Assembly: GCF_016653405.1 (NCBI RefSeq) | Contig: NZ_NHSN01000001.1 | Coordinates: forward strand, 62,001 to 126,000 | Reading direction: 5' to 3' | Source: Halorhodospira halophila | GTDB lineage: Bacteria; Pseudomonadota; Gammaproteobacteria; Nitrococcales; Halorhodospiraceae | DNA: 64,000 bases | In this document: in pieces, positions 16,924-25,467 of the stretch | Position numbering within the stretch: position 1 is the first letter of the stretch | Layout of the letters: every line of letters starts with the position of its first letter | Program-made: the position numbers and the translations under genes | The notes under the pieces: generated by a model | Told to the model about the DNA's origin: nothing | What the model saw: the letters and a program-made list of their open reading frames with translations, nothing else | Database searches by the model: none

Positions 16924-18141
16924 GTGCGTCGAGTGGTAATTACCGGTCTGGGCATCGTGTCGTGCATCGGCAACAGCCGCGATGAAGTCACGGCGTCTTT
17001 GCGGGCCGGCAGGTCCGGGATTCGTTACCAGCCCGAATACGAGGAGGTCGGCCTGCGCAGCCTCGTCGCCGGCAGCTGCGACATCGATCTCCAAGATCAC
17101 ATCCCCCGCAAATCCCTGCGTTTCATGGGCGATGCCGCCGCCTACAGCTACATCGCCATGGACCAGGCGATCGCCGATGCGGCCCTGGACTACGATTCCA
17201 TCTCGAGCCCGCGTGTTGGCCTGATCGCCGGTTCAGGCGGCGCGTCGACAGCGAATATCGTCAGCGCCACCGAGACCTTGCGCAGCCGTGGGGTCCGGAA
17301 GATCGGCCCTTACGGCGTCACGCGCACCATGGGGAGCACCGTCTCGGCCTGCCTGGCGACACCGTTCCGGATCAAGGGCCTCAATTACTCCATCACTTCT
17401 GCCTGTGCGACCAGTGCTCACTGCATCGGGGCGGCCATGGAGCAGATTCAGTTGGGCAAACAGGACCTGATCTTCGCCGGGGGCGGTGAAGAGGAGCACT
17501 GGTCGCTGACCCAGTTATTCGACGGCATGGGCGCGTTGTCGACCAAGTACAACGACACCCCCGAGCAGGCATCCCGCCCTTACGATGCCAGCCGCGACGG
17601 CTTCGTGATTGCCGGCGGGGGCGGTATGGTCGTGGTCGAGTCGCTTGAGCATGCCCAGGCGCGTGGCGCTCCGATCCTCGCCGAGTTGGTTGGCTTCGGA
17701 GCGACCTCCGATGGTTACGACATGGTCGCCCCGTCCGGAGAGGGGGCGGCGCGCTGCATGCGCCAGGCCCTCGAAGACGTCGAAGGGCCGGTCGACTACA
17801 TCAATACCCACGGCACCAGCACCCCGGCCGGCGATATCACCGAGCTCGAGGCCACGCGGGAGGTCTTCGGGGACAGCATGCCGCCGATGTCGTCGACTAA
17901 GTCGCTGACCGGCCACTCCTTGGGCGCCACCGGGGTCCAGGAAGTCATCTACTCGCTCCTGATGATGGAGCAAGGGTTTATCTCGCCCTCGATCAACATC
18001 GAGCAGCTCGACCCCGAGGCAGGTGACGTGCCCATCGTCACCGAGACGCGCGAGGGGGTTAAGCTGACTACCGTGCTCACCAACAGCTTCGGCTTCGGTG
18101 GTACGAACGCAACGCTGGCACTACGCCGTTTCGACGGCTGA
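16924..18141 (+). CDS. fabB: 3-oxoacyl-ACP synthase I (KAS I)
   Basis: The 405-aa condensing enzyme extends cis-3-decenoyl-ACP in unsaturated fatty-acid synthesis. Nucleophile Cys161 ([10 protein letters not shown]) and His residues in NTHGTST and TGHSLGATG are intact. The GTG at 16924 is preceded by a strong SD (CAGGAGG). It forms an operon with fabA. Confidence 0.96.
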   Translation: MRRVVITGLGIVSCIGNSRDEVTASLRAGRSGIRYQPEYEEVGLRSLVAGSCDIDLQDHIPRKSLRFMGDAAAYSYIAMDQAIADAALDYDSISSPRVGLIAGSGGASTANIVSATETLRSRGVRKIGPYGVTRTMGSTVSACLATPFRIKGLNYSITSACATSAHCIGAAMEQIQLGKQDLIFAGGGEEEHWSLTQLFDGMGALSTKYNDTPEQASRPYDASRDGFVIAGGGGMVVVESLEHAQARGAPILAELVGFGATSDGYDMVAPSGEGAARCMRQALEDVEGPVDYINTHGTSTPAGDITELEATREVFGDSMPPMSSTKSLTGHSLGATGVQEVIYSLLMMEQGFISPSINIEQLDPEAGDVPIVTETREGVKLTTVLTNSFGFGGTNATLALRRFDG

Positions 18142-18204
18142 ACGGGGCGGTGCCGGCACCCCGGCGCCGCTGGCCTCCAAGCGATTAGGGCGTAAAGGTC
18201 TCTT

Positions 18205-19599
18205 ATGGAACAACGGCTTGACTTCGATCGCGATTTGCTGCGCCGCTACGATGTAAGCGGACCGCGCTATACGTCGTACCCGACGGCGCCCCAATTCCAT
18301 GAAGGGTTTGACGCCCAGGCTTACGCCGCGGCAGCCCGGGCCACCAACGAGGCGGATCACCCCAACCCCCTGTCGGTCTATGTGCACGTGCCGTTCTGCC
18401 GCAATGTTTGCTTCTATTGCGCGTGCAACAAGATCGTGACGGCGAATTACGGCCGTGCCCAGGAGTACCTGGAGCACGTGTTCAGGGAGATCGAGCTCCA
18501 GGCACAACTTTTCGGAGACCACCGACGCGTTGAGCAACTGCACCTGGGAGGCGGCACCCCCAACTACCTCACGGTCGACGATCTGGGCCGCCTGGTCGAG
18601 AAGCTGCGCGAGCAGTTCACCCTCGACGACACCGATCACCGGGAGTTCTCCATCGAGATCGACCCGCGCGACGTGCAGCTCGAGGATATCGGTCGCCTCG
18701 CCGAGCTCGGTTTCAACCGCATGAGCGTAGGCGTTCAGGACTTCAACGAGGACGTGCAGGCAGCGGTCAACCGCGTACAGAGTGCCGAACTCTGCCGTTC
18801 GATCATCGAGGAAGGCCGGCGACACGGGTTCCGCTCGACCAACGTCGATCTCATCTACGGCCTCCCCAAGCAAACGGTGGAATCCTTCGAGGAGACCCTG
18901 GACGAGGTCATTGAACTGCGCCCTGAGCGCTTGGCGATCTACAACTACGCCCACCTGCCGCACCTGTTCAAGATCCAGCGGCAGATCAACGAGGACGAGC
19001 TGCCCGGTCCCGAGGACAAGCTGACCATCTTTGGGCGCACCATCGAGAAACTCACCGAGGCCGGTTACGTCTTTATCGGCATGGATCACTTCGCCCTGCC
19101 CGATGACGAACTGGCCGTGGCGCAGAAGAAAGGCACCCTGCACCGTAACTTCCAGGGGTACTCCACACGTGCCGAGTGCGACCTGATCGCCCTGGGGTCC
19201 ACTTCCATCGGCAAGATCGGCAACACCTACAGCCAGAACCTGCGGGATCCCGAGGAGTACCAGCAGCGCATCGCCAACGGCGACCTGGCGGTCTTCCGCG
19301 GCTACGAGCTGAACGAGGATGATCTGCTACGCCGGGAGGTGATCATCGAGGTCATGTGCCACTCCCGTCTCGATTACGCGGACATTGAGGCGCGGCACGG
19401 CATCAACTTCAACGAGTACTTCGCCGATGCCCTGGAACGGCTGCAGCCGCTGGTTGAAGACGGGCTGATGGAGATGGACGACCGCCACCTTCAGGTACTT
19501 CCAAGAGGGCGGTTAATGCTCCGCCACGTCGCCATGGCCTTCGATGCCTACCTGGAGCGCGAAGCCAATGAGGGCAAGCGCTATAGCCGCGTGCTGTAG
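18205..19599 (+). CDS. hemN: Oxygen-independent coproporphyrinogen III dehydrogenase
   Basis: The 464-aa radical-SAM enzyme decarboxylates coproporphyrinogen III to protoporphyrinogen IX without O2. The cluster ligands are Cys65, Cys69 and Cys72 (CRNVCFYC), with Cys74 following, as in E. coli HemN. GGGTPNY and the HemN C-terminal domain are present. An anaerobic haem/bacteriochlorophyll route fits a phototrophic or facultative lifestyle. No FNR-type box (TTGAT-N4-ATCAA) is visible upstream. Confidence 0.95.
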   Translation: MEQRLDFDRDLLRRYDVSGPRYTSYPTAPQFHEGFDAQAYAAAARATNEADHPNPLSVYVHVPFCRNVCFYCACNKIVTANYGRAQEYLEHVFREIELQAQLFGDHRRVEQLHLGGGTPNYLTVDDLGRLVEKLREQFTLDDTDHREFSIEIDPRDVQLEDIGRLAELGFNRMSVGVQDFNEDVQAAVNRVQSAELCRSIIEEGRRHGFRSTNVDLIYGLPKQTVESFEETLDEVIELRPERLAIYNYAHLPHLFKIQRQINEDELPGPEDKLTIFGRTIEKLTEAGYVFIGMDHFALPDDELAVAQKKGTLHRNFQGYSTRAECDLIALGSTSIGKIGNTYSQNLRDPEEYQQRIANGDLAVFRGYELNEDDLLRREVIIEVMCHSRLDYADIEARHGINFNEYFADALERLQPLVEDGLMEMDDRHLQVLPRGRLMLRHVAMAFDAYLEREANEGKRYSRVL

Positions 19600-20779
19600 G
19601 AGGCTCTGGCGAGGGGGCGTGGCCGCATCGGCCCTGGCCACGGCGGCAAGCGCCGTGGCCGGGCCGACCCTCCCCGATACGCAAGTTCTGGACCCCGGGC
19701 AAGTCGATGCACGCGGGACCCTGGGATTCAGCTATTTCGGCGCGGGCCAGGGCACGACCATGGATATCCTGCCCACGCTGCGCGCCGGTCTTCCGGGGCC
19801 TTTCGACGTCGCGATCACGGTTCCCTACCGGCACGACCTTGAAGAGGACGAGTACGCTCTGCGCAGCTCGTTCCGTACCGACTTCTCCTTCCGGATCCAC
19901 GACGACGGGCGTCGCCGGGCGGTGCTGCGGGGCTACACCACCTTCGACCCGGCAGACTCCGGGGAGCGAGTTGGGAGCGGATCGCACAACTACGGGGTCA
20001 GTGCCGATTTCCGGGGCGAGGACTGGCTGGTCCCCGGAGCCTTCTACCTCCGCGGCGCTCTCGAGCGCCACGACCACCGCCAAGATCCCGGCAGCGGCGA
20101 CCTCGACTATCGGCTGGCGAATCGGCTAACCGCCGAGGCCGGTGTGGGTCTGGATACCGACATCGATGCCGAGCCCTATCTCGGGATCCGCGGCACCCAG
20201 GGGCTGGGATCGACGACTCGGGATCAGCAGAGCCTGTCCTTCCGTCCGGGCATTCGGTTTCGCATCACGGGCAACTCCGAGCTCCAGTTCCTGGCTCAGT
20301 TCGATACCGTGCAGCGCAACGCTGAGCCCGAGCGGGCGATCTTCGCTACGTGGACGTACCGGCATCGCCCGCCGGATCGCGATCTGGATAGCCTCCGCGA
20401 GCGTATTGCCGCCAACGAGACAGCGATCGAGCGCCTGGATCGGCGGGTGGGGGATATTGAGCGCCGGCTGCTGACGCGTCCCGAGGTTCCCGAACCCGAG
20501 GCGACCGGAGGCGTTGTCGTGCTGAACCACTCCGGTATACCGGAACTGACAGCCCTGGTCGTCGATACCCTGGAGACCCTTGAGCTATCGGTTGCGGAAG
20601 CCCGTGAGGAGGACGACGTGGCCCGCCGGGACCGCACAAAGATCCTCTATCGGCCGGGGCATGCCGAACGGGCTCGGGAGATCGCCCGCGCCCTCCCGGG
20701 CAATCAGCTGATCGAGCAGCGGGAGGATCTGCCTGATCAGGCCGAAATCGCCGTGCTCGTCGGCTTCGACCTGGAGTAG
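19568..20779 (+). CDS. Predicted outer-membrane beta-barrel-like protein with LytR_C domain
   Basis: The 403-aa product begins with a signal-peptide-like segment (residues 1-32, basic then Ala-rich). Residues about 45-255 are alternating polar/aromatic strands with many Gly, Asp and Arg (FSYFGAGQGT, FDVAITVPYRHDL, LQFLAQFDTVQRN), which suggests a transmembrane beta-barrel. A short coiled coil (about 265-300) links to a C-terminal domain (about 313-402) that resembles LytR_C (PF13399): VVVLNHSGIPELTALVVD, ILYRPGHAERAREIA, EIAVLVGFDL. ATG at 19568 has GGAG 10 nt upstream and overlaps hemN by 32 bp, so the two may be co-transcribed. Function is unknown. Confidence 0.7.
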   Translation: MRASAIAACCRRLWRGGVAASALATAASAVAGPTLPDTQVLDPGQVDARGTLGFSYFGAGQGTTMDILPTLRAGLPGPFDVAITVPYRHDLEEDEYALRSSFRTDFSFRIHDDGRRRAVLRGYTTFDPADSGERVGSGSHNYGVSADFRGEDWLVPGAFYLRGALERHDHRQDPGSGDLDYRLANRLTAEAGVGLDTDIDAEPYLGIRGTQGLGSTTRDQQSLSFRPGIRFRITGNSELQFLAQFDTVQRNAEPERAIFATWTYRHRPPDRDLDSLRERIAANETAIERLDRRVGDIERRLLTRPEVPEPEATGGVVVLNHSGIPELTALVVDTLETLELSVAEAREEDDVARRDRTKILYRPGHAERAREIARALPGNQLIEQREDLPDQAEIAVLVGFDLE

Positions 20780-20823
20780 CCCCCTTGCCCTCGGAGCACT
20801 GTATCGCTATCATGCGACGCGCT

Positions 20824-20897
20824 GGCTAGGTGGCAGAGTGGTGATGCAGCGGCCTGCAAAGCCGTGTACGTGGGTTCGATTCCCGCCCTAGCCTCCA
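20824..20897 (+). tRNA. tRNA-Cys (GCA)
   Basis: A full cloverleaf can be drawn: acceptor GGCTAGG / CCTAGCC, D-arm GCAGAGTGGTGATGC, anticodon stem GCGGC / GCCGT with loop CTGCAAA (anticodon GCA at 20856-20858), T-arm GTGGG-TTCGATT-CCCGC, discriminator T and encoded CCA. The U73 discriminator is the cysteine identity element. Confidence 0.96.
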
Positions 20898-20958
20898 CCA
20901 CCTTTCCCCATCGGCTATCGCCCCCTCCAAATGTCATGGCGAAGTCGATCCCCCGCCT

Positions 20959-21043
20959 GCCCAGGTGGCGGAACTGGTAGACGCAGGCGACTTAAAATCG
21001 CCAGGCTTATGCCGTGCCGGTTCGAGTCCGGCCCTGGGCACCA
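20959..21043 (+). tRNA. tRNA-Leu (TAA)
   Basis: The acceptor GCCCAGG / CCTGGGC, anticodon stem GGCGA / TCGCC with anticodon TAA (20993-20995), a long type II variable arm, T-arm GCCGG-TTCGAGT-CCGGC, discriminator A and encoded CCA are all present. It lies 61 bp after tRNA-Cys on the same strand and is probably co-transcribed with it. Confidence 0.96.
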
Positions 21044-21061
21044 TGCCGGGCGCCTTGCCGC

Positions 21062-21092
21062 GCCTACGCGGCCTACGCGGCCTACGCGGCCT
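21062..21092. repeat. 9-bp tandem repeat downstream of tRNA-Leu
   Basis: Three perfect copies of GCCTACGCG (21062-21088) and a partial fourth (GCCT). The rest of the 183-bp gap to pgsA holds only short GC stems, the clearest being GCCGG / CCGGC at 21149-21164. I see no gene there. Confidence 0.85.
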
Positions 21093-21226
21093 CTACCCCG
21101 ATCCCGCAACTCGATGGCTGTCGGCACCAAACGATGCCCCCTCGAAGGGCCGGCTCAAACCGGCGGCGGGGTGCCGGCGGCCGAAGGCGGCCTAGTCGCC
21201 CGCGCCCTGCCCGTCCCATCCACGTG

Positions 21227-21778
21227 TCAGTCTAGGACCTCCATCGCCGCTCGCATGTAGACGTAGGCGGAGTAGAGGGTCAGAAGTGCCGCCATCCAGA
21301 CCAGAATGAATCCGATCTCGGGAATCGGTATCCCAAGGATGGGTTCGCGATAGAGCAGCATGAGGATGGCCGCCATCTGCGCGGCCGTCTTCAGCTTGCC
21401 CATCTGGTTCACCGCTACACTAGCCCGCTTGCCGATCTCCGCCATCCACTCGCGCAATGCCGAGACCGCGATTTCGCGACCAATGATCACCGCCGCCGGG
21501 ATCGCCATCCAGAGTCCGGGGTAGACCGCCACGAGGGCAACCAGCGCTACGGCCACCATAAGCTTGTCCGCCACCGGGTCCAGGAACGCGCCAAAATCCG
21601 ACGACTGGTTGAGTCGGCGGGCCAGGTACCCATCAAGCCAGTCGGTGATCGCCGCTAAGGCGAACACGGCCACGGTGAGCAGGTTGGTCCACGGCGGAGG
21701 CAGGAGGAAGCAGAGCCCGAAGACCGGGATCAGCACGATGCGGAACAGTGTGAGCGCGGTGGGCAGAGTCAGCGTCAT
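21227..21778 (-). CDS. pgsA: CDP-diacylglycerol-glycerol-3-phosphate 3-phosphatidyltransferase
   Basis: The 183-aa integral-membrane CDP-alcohol phosphotransferase makes phosphatidylglycerol phosphate. The signature D46-xx-D49-G-xx-A-R...G-xxx-D67-xxx-D71 is complete (DWLDGYLARR ... GAFLDPVADK), with about five membrane helices. The ATG is 9 nt after the uvrC stop, so uvrC-pgsA is an operon as in E. coli. The two downstream tRNAs point toward it rather than continuing the operon. Confidence 0.94.
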   Translation of the reverse strand: MTLTLPTALTLFRIVLIPVFGLCFLLPPPWTNLLTVAVFALAAITDWLDGYLARRLNQSSDFGAFLDPVADKLMVAVALVALVAVYPGLWMAIPAAVIIGREIAVSALREWMAEIGKRASVAVNQMGKLKTAAQMAAILMLLYREPILGIPIPEIGFILVWMAALLTLYSAYVYMRAAMEVLD

Positions 21779-21787
21779 GATGGTGTC

Positions 21788-23629
21788 CTAGCCGTGGAAC
21801 GTGTCGTAGATCCGTTGAGCGAGCGAGCGGTTGATGCCGGGCACGCAGGCCAGGTCCTCGACGCCCGCCTGGCGGATTCCCTGCATCCCCCCGAAGTGTT
21901 TCAGCAGGCTCTGGCGGCGTTTCGGCCCCAGTCCTGGGATCTCTTCCAGGATCGACTCCCGTCGTGCCTTGCCGCGGCGCTGGCGATGACCACTGACCGC
22001 AAAGCGGTGGGCTTCGTCACGCACTTGCTGCAACAGGTGAAGCGCCGGCGAATCCGCCGGCAACTCGAGTTCCCGCTCCCCGTCATCGAGCAGCAGGGTC
22101 TCCTCACCGGGGCGACGCTCCGGCCCCTTGGCGATCCCCATCAGGGCGACGCCGTCGATACCCAGTTGGTCGAGGACTTCCCGTGCCTGTGCAACTTGCC
22201 CCTTTCCTCCATCGATTAGCAAGAGGTCGGGCAGCGGTGCCTCGCCGCTCTGCACGCGCCGGTAGCGCCGCGTCAGCGCCTGGTGCATGGCCGCATAGTC
22301 GTCGCCGGCCGTTACATCGCGGATGTTGAAGCGACGATAGTCGCTCTTGACCGGCCCCTCCTGATTGAAGACCACGCAGGAGGCCACGGTTGCCTCGCCG
22401 CCGGTGTGGGAGATGTCGAAGCACTCGATCCGCTCCGGCGGCATGTCGCTGTCGATGATCTCGGCAAGCGCGCTGTAGCGCTTGCGTTGGCTGGACGTGG
22501 AGGCACTGCGTGCCGACAGGGCGTAGCGGGCATTCTCCTCGGCCATCTCGACCCAGCGGCGACGGTCGCCGCGCACACGATGGCGGATCGCCACCGCGCC
22601 GCCAGAGGGGGTGCGCAGGGTCTCTTCGAGCAGGCGTTGCTCGCGGACCGGGCGATTGATCACGACCTCTGGGGGGGCGGCACGGCCGATGTAGTGCTGA
22701 GCCAGAAAGCTTGCCAGGATATCGGTCTCGCGACTGCCTCCCGGCACGTTGGGGAAGTACGACTGGTTGCCCAGGCTGTTGCCGCCGCGAATGAAAAAAA
22801 CCTGAACGCAGGCCGTATCCCCCTCTGCCACGCAGGCAACCACATCCATGTCGTCGTCCCGGTCCTGCGCGACGTACTGCCGCTGCTGGATGTGCCGGAG
22901 ATTGGCAATGCGGTCACGCAGGCGCGCCGCCTGCTCGAACGCCAGGTTCTCCGCGGCCTCCTCCATGCGCTCGACCAGCTCGGCAATGACCTCGCCGGAG
23001 CGCCCTTCCAGGAAGAGCTCCACGTCCCGCACCTCGCGGCGATAGTCTTCCTCGCTGATGTACCCGACACAGGGCGCCGTGCAGCGTCGGATCTGGTATT
23101 GCAGGCAGGGGCGCGAGCGGTTCCGGAAGAACGTGTCCCGGCACTGCCGTATGGGGAAGACCTTCTGCAGATGACCGAGCGTCTCGCGCACGGCCGTGGA
23201 GTTCGGGTAAGGCCCGAAGAATCGGCCCGCCCCCTTCCGGCCGCCCCGGTGGTAGCCTAGCCGCGGAAACTGTTGATGACTGGAGAGGTAGATATACGGG
23301 TACGACTTGTCGTCCCGCAGCAGGACGTTATAGCGCGGCCGGTGCTCTTTGATCAGGTTGTTCTCCAGGATCAGCGCCTCGGCCTCGGTGTGCGTCACCG
23401 TGATCTGGATATCGGCAATGAGCTGGACGAGCCGCTCCGTCTTGGGCGTCTTGCGGGACGGCGTAAAGTAGCTGGAGACGCGCCGACGCAGATTGCGGGC
23501 CTTACCGACGTAAATGATGGTGCCTTCGGCGCTGAGCATGCGGTAAACGCCCGGCCGCTCCGGCAGGCTGCGGACCCGCTCGCGCAACGCCTCACGCCCG
23601 GAGATCTGCTCTGCCGAACCCTTGCTCAT
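21788..23629 (-). CDS. uvrC: Excinuclease ABC subunit C
   Basis: The 613-aa dual-incision nuclease acts in nucleotide excision repair. The N-terminal GIY-YIG nuclease (RPGVYRML ... IIYVGKA), the UVR motif for UvrB (about 205-240), the RNase H-like second nuclease domain (FDISHTGGEA, LLLIDGGKGQV) and tandem helix-hairpin-helix at the C-terminus (EIPGLGPKRRQ) are in the usual order. Length is typical (E. coli 610). Confidence 0.96.
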   Translation of the reverse strand: MSKGSAEQISGREALRERVRSLPERPGVYRMLSAEGTIIYVGKARNLRRRVSSYFTPSRKTPKTERLVQLIADIQITVTHTEAEALILENNLIKEHRPRYNVLLRDDKSYPYIYLSSHQQFPRLGYHRGGRKGAGRFFGPYPNSTAVRETLGHLQKVFPIRQCRDTFFRNRSRPCLQYQIRRCTAPCVGYISEEDYRREVRDVELFLEGRSGEVIAELVERMEEAAENLAFEQAARLRDRIANLRHIQQRQYVAQDRDDDMDVVACVAEGDTACVQVFFIRGGNSLGNQSYFPNVPGGSRETDILASFLAQHYIGRAAPPEVVINRPVREQRLLEETLRTPSGGAVAIRHRVRGDRRRWVEMAEENARYALSARSASTSSQRKRYSALAEIIDSDMPPERIECFDISHTGGEATVASCVVFNQEGPVKSDYRRFNIRDVTAGDDYAAMHQALTRRYRRVQSGEAPLPDLLLIDGGKGQVAQAREVLDQLGIDGVALMGIAKGPERRPGEETLLLDDGERELELPADSPALHLLQQVRDEAHRFAVSGHRQRRGKARRESILEEIPGLGPKRRQSLLKHFGGMQGIRQAGVEDLACVPGINRSLAQRIYDTFHG

Positions 23630-23850
23630 CCCGTTCCATGCCCTGCCCTGCTGTTGAGCCGGTCTGACCGCCTGCCGTCGCCCCCCGGAAACCCGGTTCT
23701 GGAGAGTCCGGGTGTTGTACCCGCTCCTTCAGCCACTGTCCACCGGAGCGGAACACAGTCGGAGTCATGGCGGCCGCGCCGGCACCAGGCGCGCGGGCAA
23801 CAGCCGCGGCCCGTGACACCCCCGACCGCCACCCGCAGGCGAGGAAACGC

Positions 23851-24501
23851 TCAGGACTCGGGGGGCTTGGAGTCAAGCAGACCGTAGTCGAGGGCAACCC
23901 GCGTCAACTGGGCATCGTTACGCACGCCCAGCCGTTCGTAGAGACGACCGCGGTAGGTGCTCACGGTCTTGGGGCTCAGGCACAGCTCCTTGGCGATGCT
24001 GGTCCCCCGCTGTCCGTTGAGGATGCGCATCAGCACCTCGAACTCGCGGGAAGTCAGACCATCGAACGGGCTCTCGCCGGTGCCGTCCAGGCTGACCAGG
24101 GCCACGTGCCGGGCGACCTCCGAACAGATATAACGGCGTCCGAGGTAGACCGAGCGGATAGCCTCGATCAACTCTTCCCGGTCCGCCCCCTTGTGCACAT
24201 ATCCCCTGGCGCCCGCCCGCAGCGCGTGGGCCGGATAGGGCCCCGAGTCATAAATGGTGACCGCGATCACGCCGACCTTCGGGTGGCTACGGGACAAGCG
24301 CCGTGTGGCCTCGATCCCCCCCATGCCTGGCATCTGAAGATCCATGAGAACCACATCGGGCTCATGCTCGCGCACTGCAGACAGGGCCTGCTCGCCGTTC
24401 TGTACCTGCTCAACGATCTGGAGGTCCGGGATATCCCGGAGCATTCCCTCGATGGCCTGCCGGACCAGGCGGTGATCGTCTGCCAGAACAATGCGAATCA
24501 T
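23851..24501 (-). CDS. uvrY: LuxR-type response regulator (GacA/UvrY)
   Basis: The 216-aa regulator has a receiver domain (Asp8, Asp9, phospho-acceptor Asp54 in VVLMDLQMPG, Lys in VHKGA) and a NarL/LuxR DNA-binding HTH (LTSREFEVLMRIL ... LSPKTVSTYRGRLYERLGV). Position upstream of uvrC identifies it as the GacA/UvrY/SirA orthologue, which with BarA/GacS controls CsrA-sequestering small RNAs. ATG at 24501 has GAGGTG upstream and matches the family start. A 221-bp gap separates it from uvrC, so uvrC probably has an additional promoter. Confidence 0.92.
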   Translation of the reverse strand: MIRIVLADDHRLVRQAIEGMLRDIPDLQIVEQVQNGEQALSAVREHEPDVVLMDLQMPGMGGIEATRRLSRSHPKVGVIAVTIYDSGPYPAHALRAGARGYVHKGADREELIEAIRSVYLGRRYICSEVARHVALVSLDGTGESPFDGLTSREFEVLMRILNGQRGTSIAKELCLSPKTVSTYRGRLYERLGVRNDAQLTRVALDYGLLDSKPPES

Positions 24502-24590
24502 CCACCCACCTCGAAACCGCTCGGGATACTCGGCTATTCTGTAGAGCGTGTTACATTCGGGCAACCCAAACTGATCAGGCCGTCACCTGC

Positions 24591-25433
24591 ATGGACCCTA
24601 CCCTACATCCCCGGCTTCAGCGATTGTATCCTTTGGAATCAACAGGTTCCGTCGACCTCGAAGGCCTCTACCTCGACACCCCTCTCCCGGAGGGGAGCGG
24701 CAATACGCCATGGGTCTACGCCAACTTTGTCACCAGCCTGGACGGGCGCATCAGCCTTGATGTCGGCCCCGGTTGCCGCGTGCCAGATACGGTGGCTAAT
24801 GCCCGTGACTGGCGACTCTTCCAGGAGCTCGCCGCGCGAGCGGACTGCCTGATCACCAGCGGGCGTTACCTGCGGGAACTCGAGGGGGGCTTTGCCCAGG
24901 ATATCCTTCCGGTGGGCCCGGCATTCAACGACCTGCAGCAGTGGCGGCGGGATCACGGGATGCAGCTGCAACCGGATGTGGCGGTTGTTTCCGGTTCAGC
25001 GGATTTTCGGATCCCGTCCCTGCTGCGCGAGCAGGGGCGACGGATCTGGCTGTTCGTCCCGGAAGATACAGCAGCGGAACGGCTGCAGTGTCATCGTGAG
25101 GTGGGAGCCGAGGTGGCGGCCCGGTTCCCCGGCGGGCGAGTGACGGGTCAGCAGGTGCGCGAGACGCTCGGCGCACTTGGGTATGCCCGGGTGTATTCGG
25201 TCGCCGGTCCTCAAGTAGCACATACTCTGGTCTCGGACGGGAGCCTCGATACACTCTTCAAAACCGTCCGCCACCGGATCATCGGCGGCAAGCCAGGTGC
25301 GTTCGAGACCATCATCGAAGGTGCAGGCCTTGAGCGCCCGGCCGACTTCCTGTTGCGCTGGATCTACCTCGACCCCGGTACCGCCCCGGGCGAGGAACAG
25401 CAACTGATGCGCCTGGACCGGGTCCGGGGGTAG
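24591..25433 (+). CDS. RibD C-terminal domain reductase (DHFR-like)
   Basis: The 280-aa protein is a stand-alone RibD_C domain (PF01872): WVYANFVTSLDGRIS near residue 42, DWRLFQELAARADCLITSGRYLR, and SVAGPQVAHTLVSDGSLDTLF near the C-terminus. Members reduce pyrimidine intermediates of riboflavin synthesis or other pterin/pyrimidine substrates with NADPH. There is no deaminase domain and no rib gene nearby, so riboflavin involvement is not shown. It is divergent from uvrY with an 89-bp gap. Confidence 0.83.
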   Translation: MDPTLHPRLQRLYPLESTGSVDLEGLYLDTPLPEGSGNTPWVYANFVTSLDGRISLDVGPGCRVPDTVANARDWRLFQELAARADCLITSGRYLRELEGGFAQDILPVGPAFNDLQQWRRDHGMQLQPDVAVVSGSADFRIPSLLREQGRRIWLFVPEDTAAERLQCHREVGAEVAARFPGGRVTGQQVRETLGALGYARVYSVAGPQVAHTLVSDGSLDTLFKTVRHRIIGGKPGAFETIIEGAGLERPADFLLRWIYLDPGTAPGEEQQLMRLDRVRG

Positions 25434-25467
25434 ACCGATCCAGGCGCCGGGCATCCCGGCCGGGCGG

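Noticed and set aside
18142-18204. FNR box before hemN
   Set aside because: No TTGAT-N4-ATCAA-like sequence is present in the gap.
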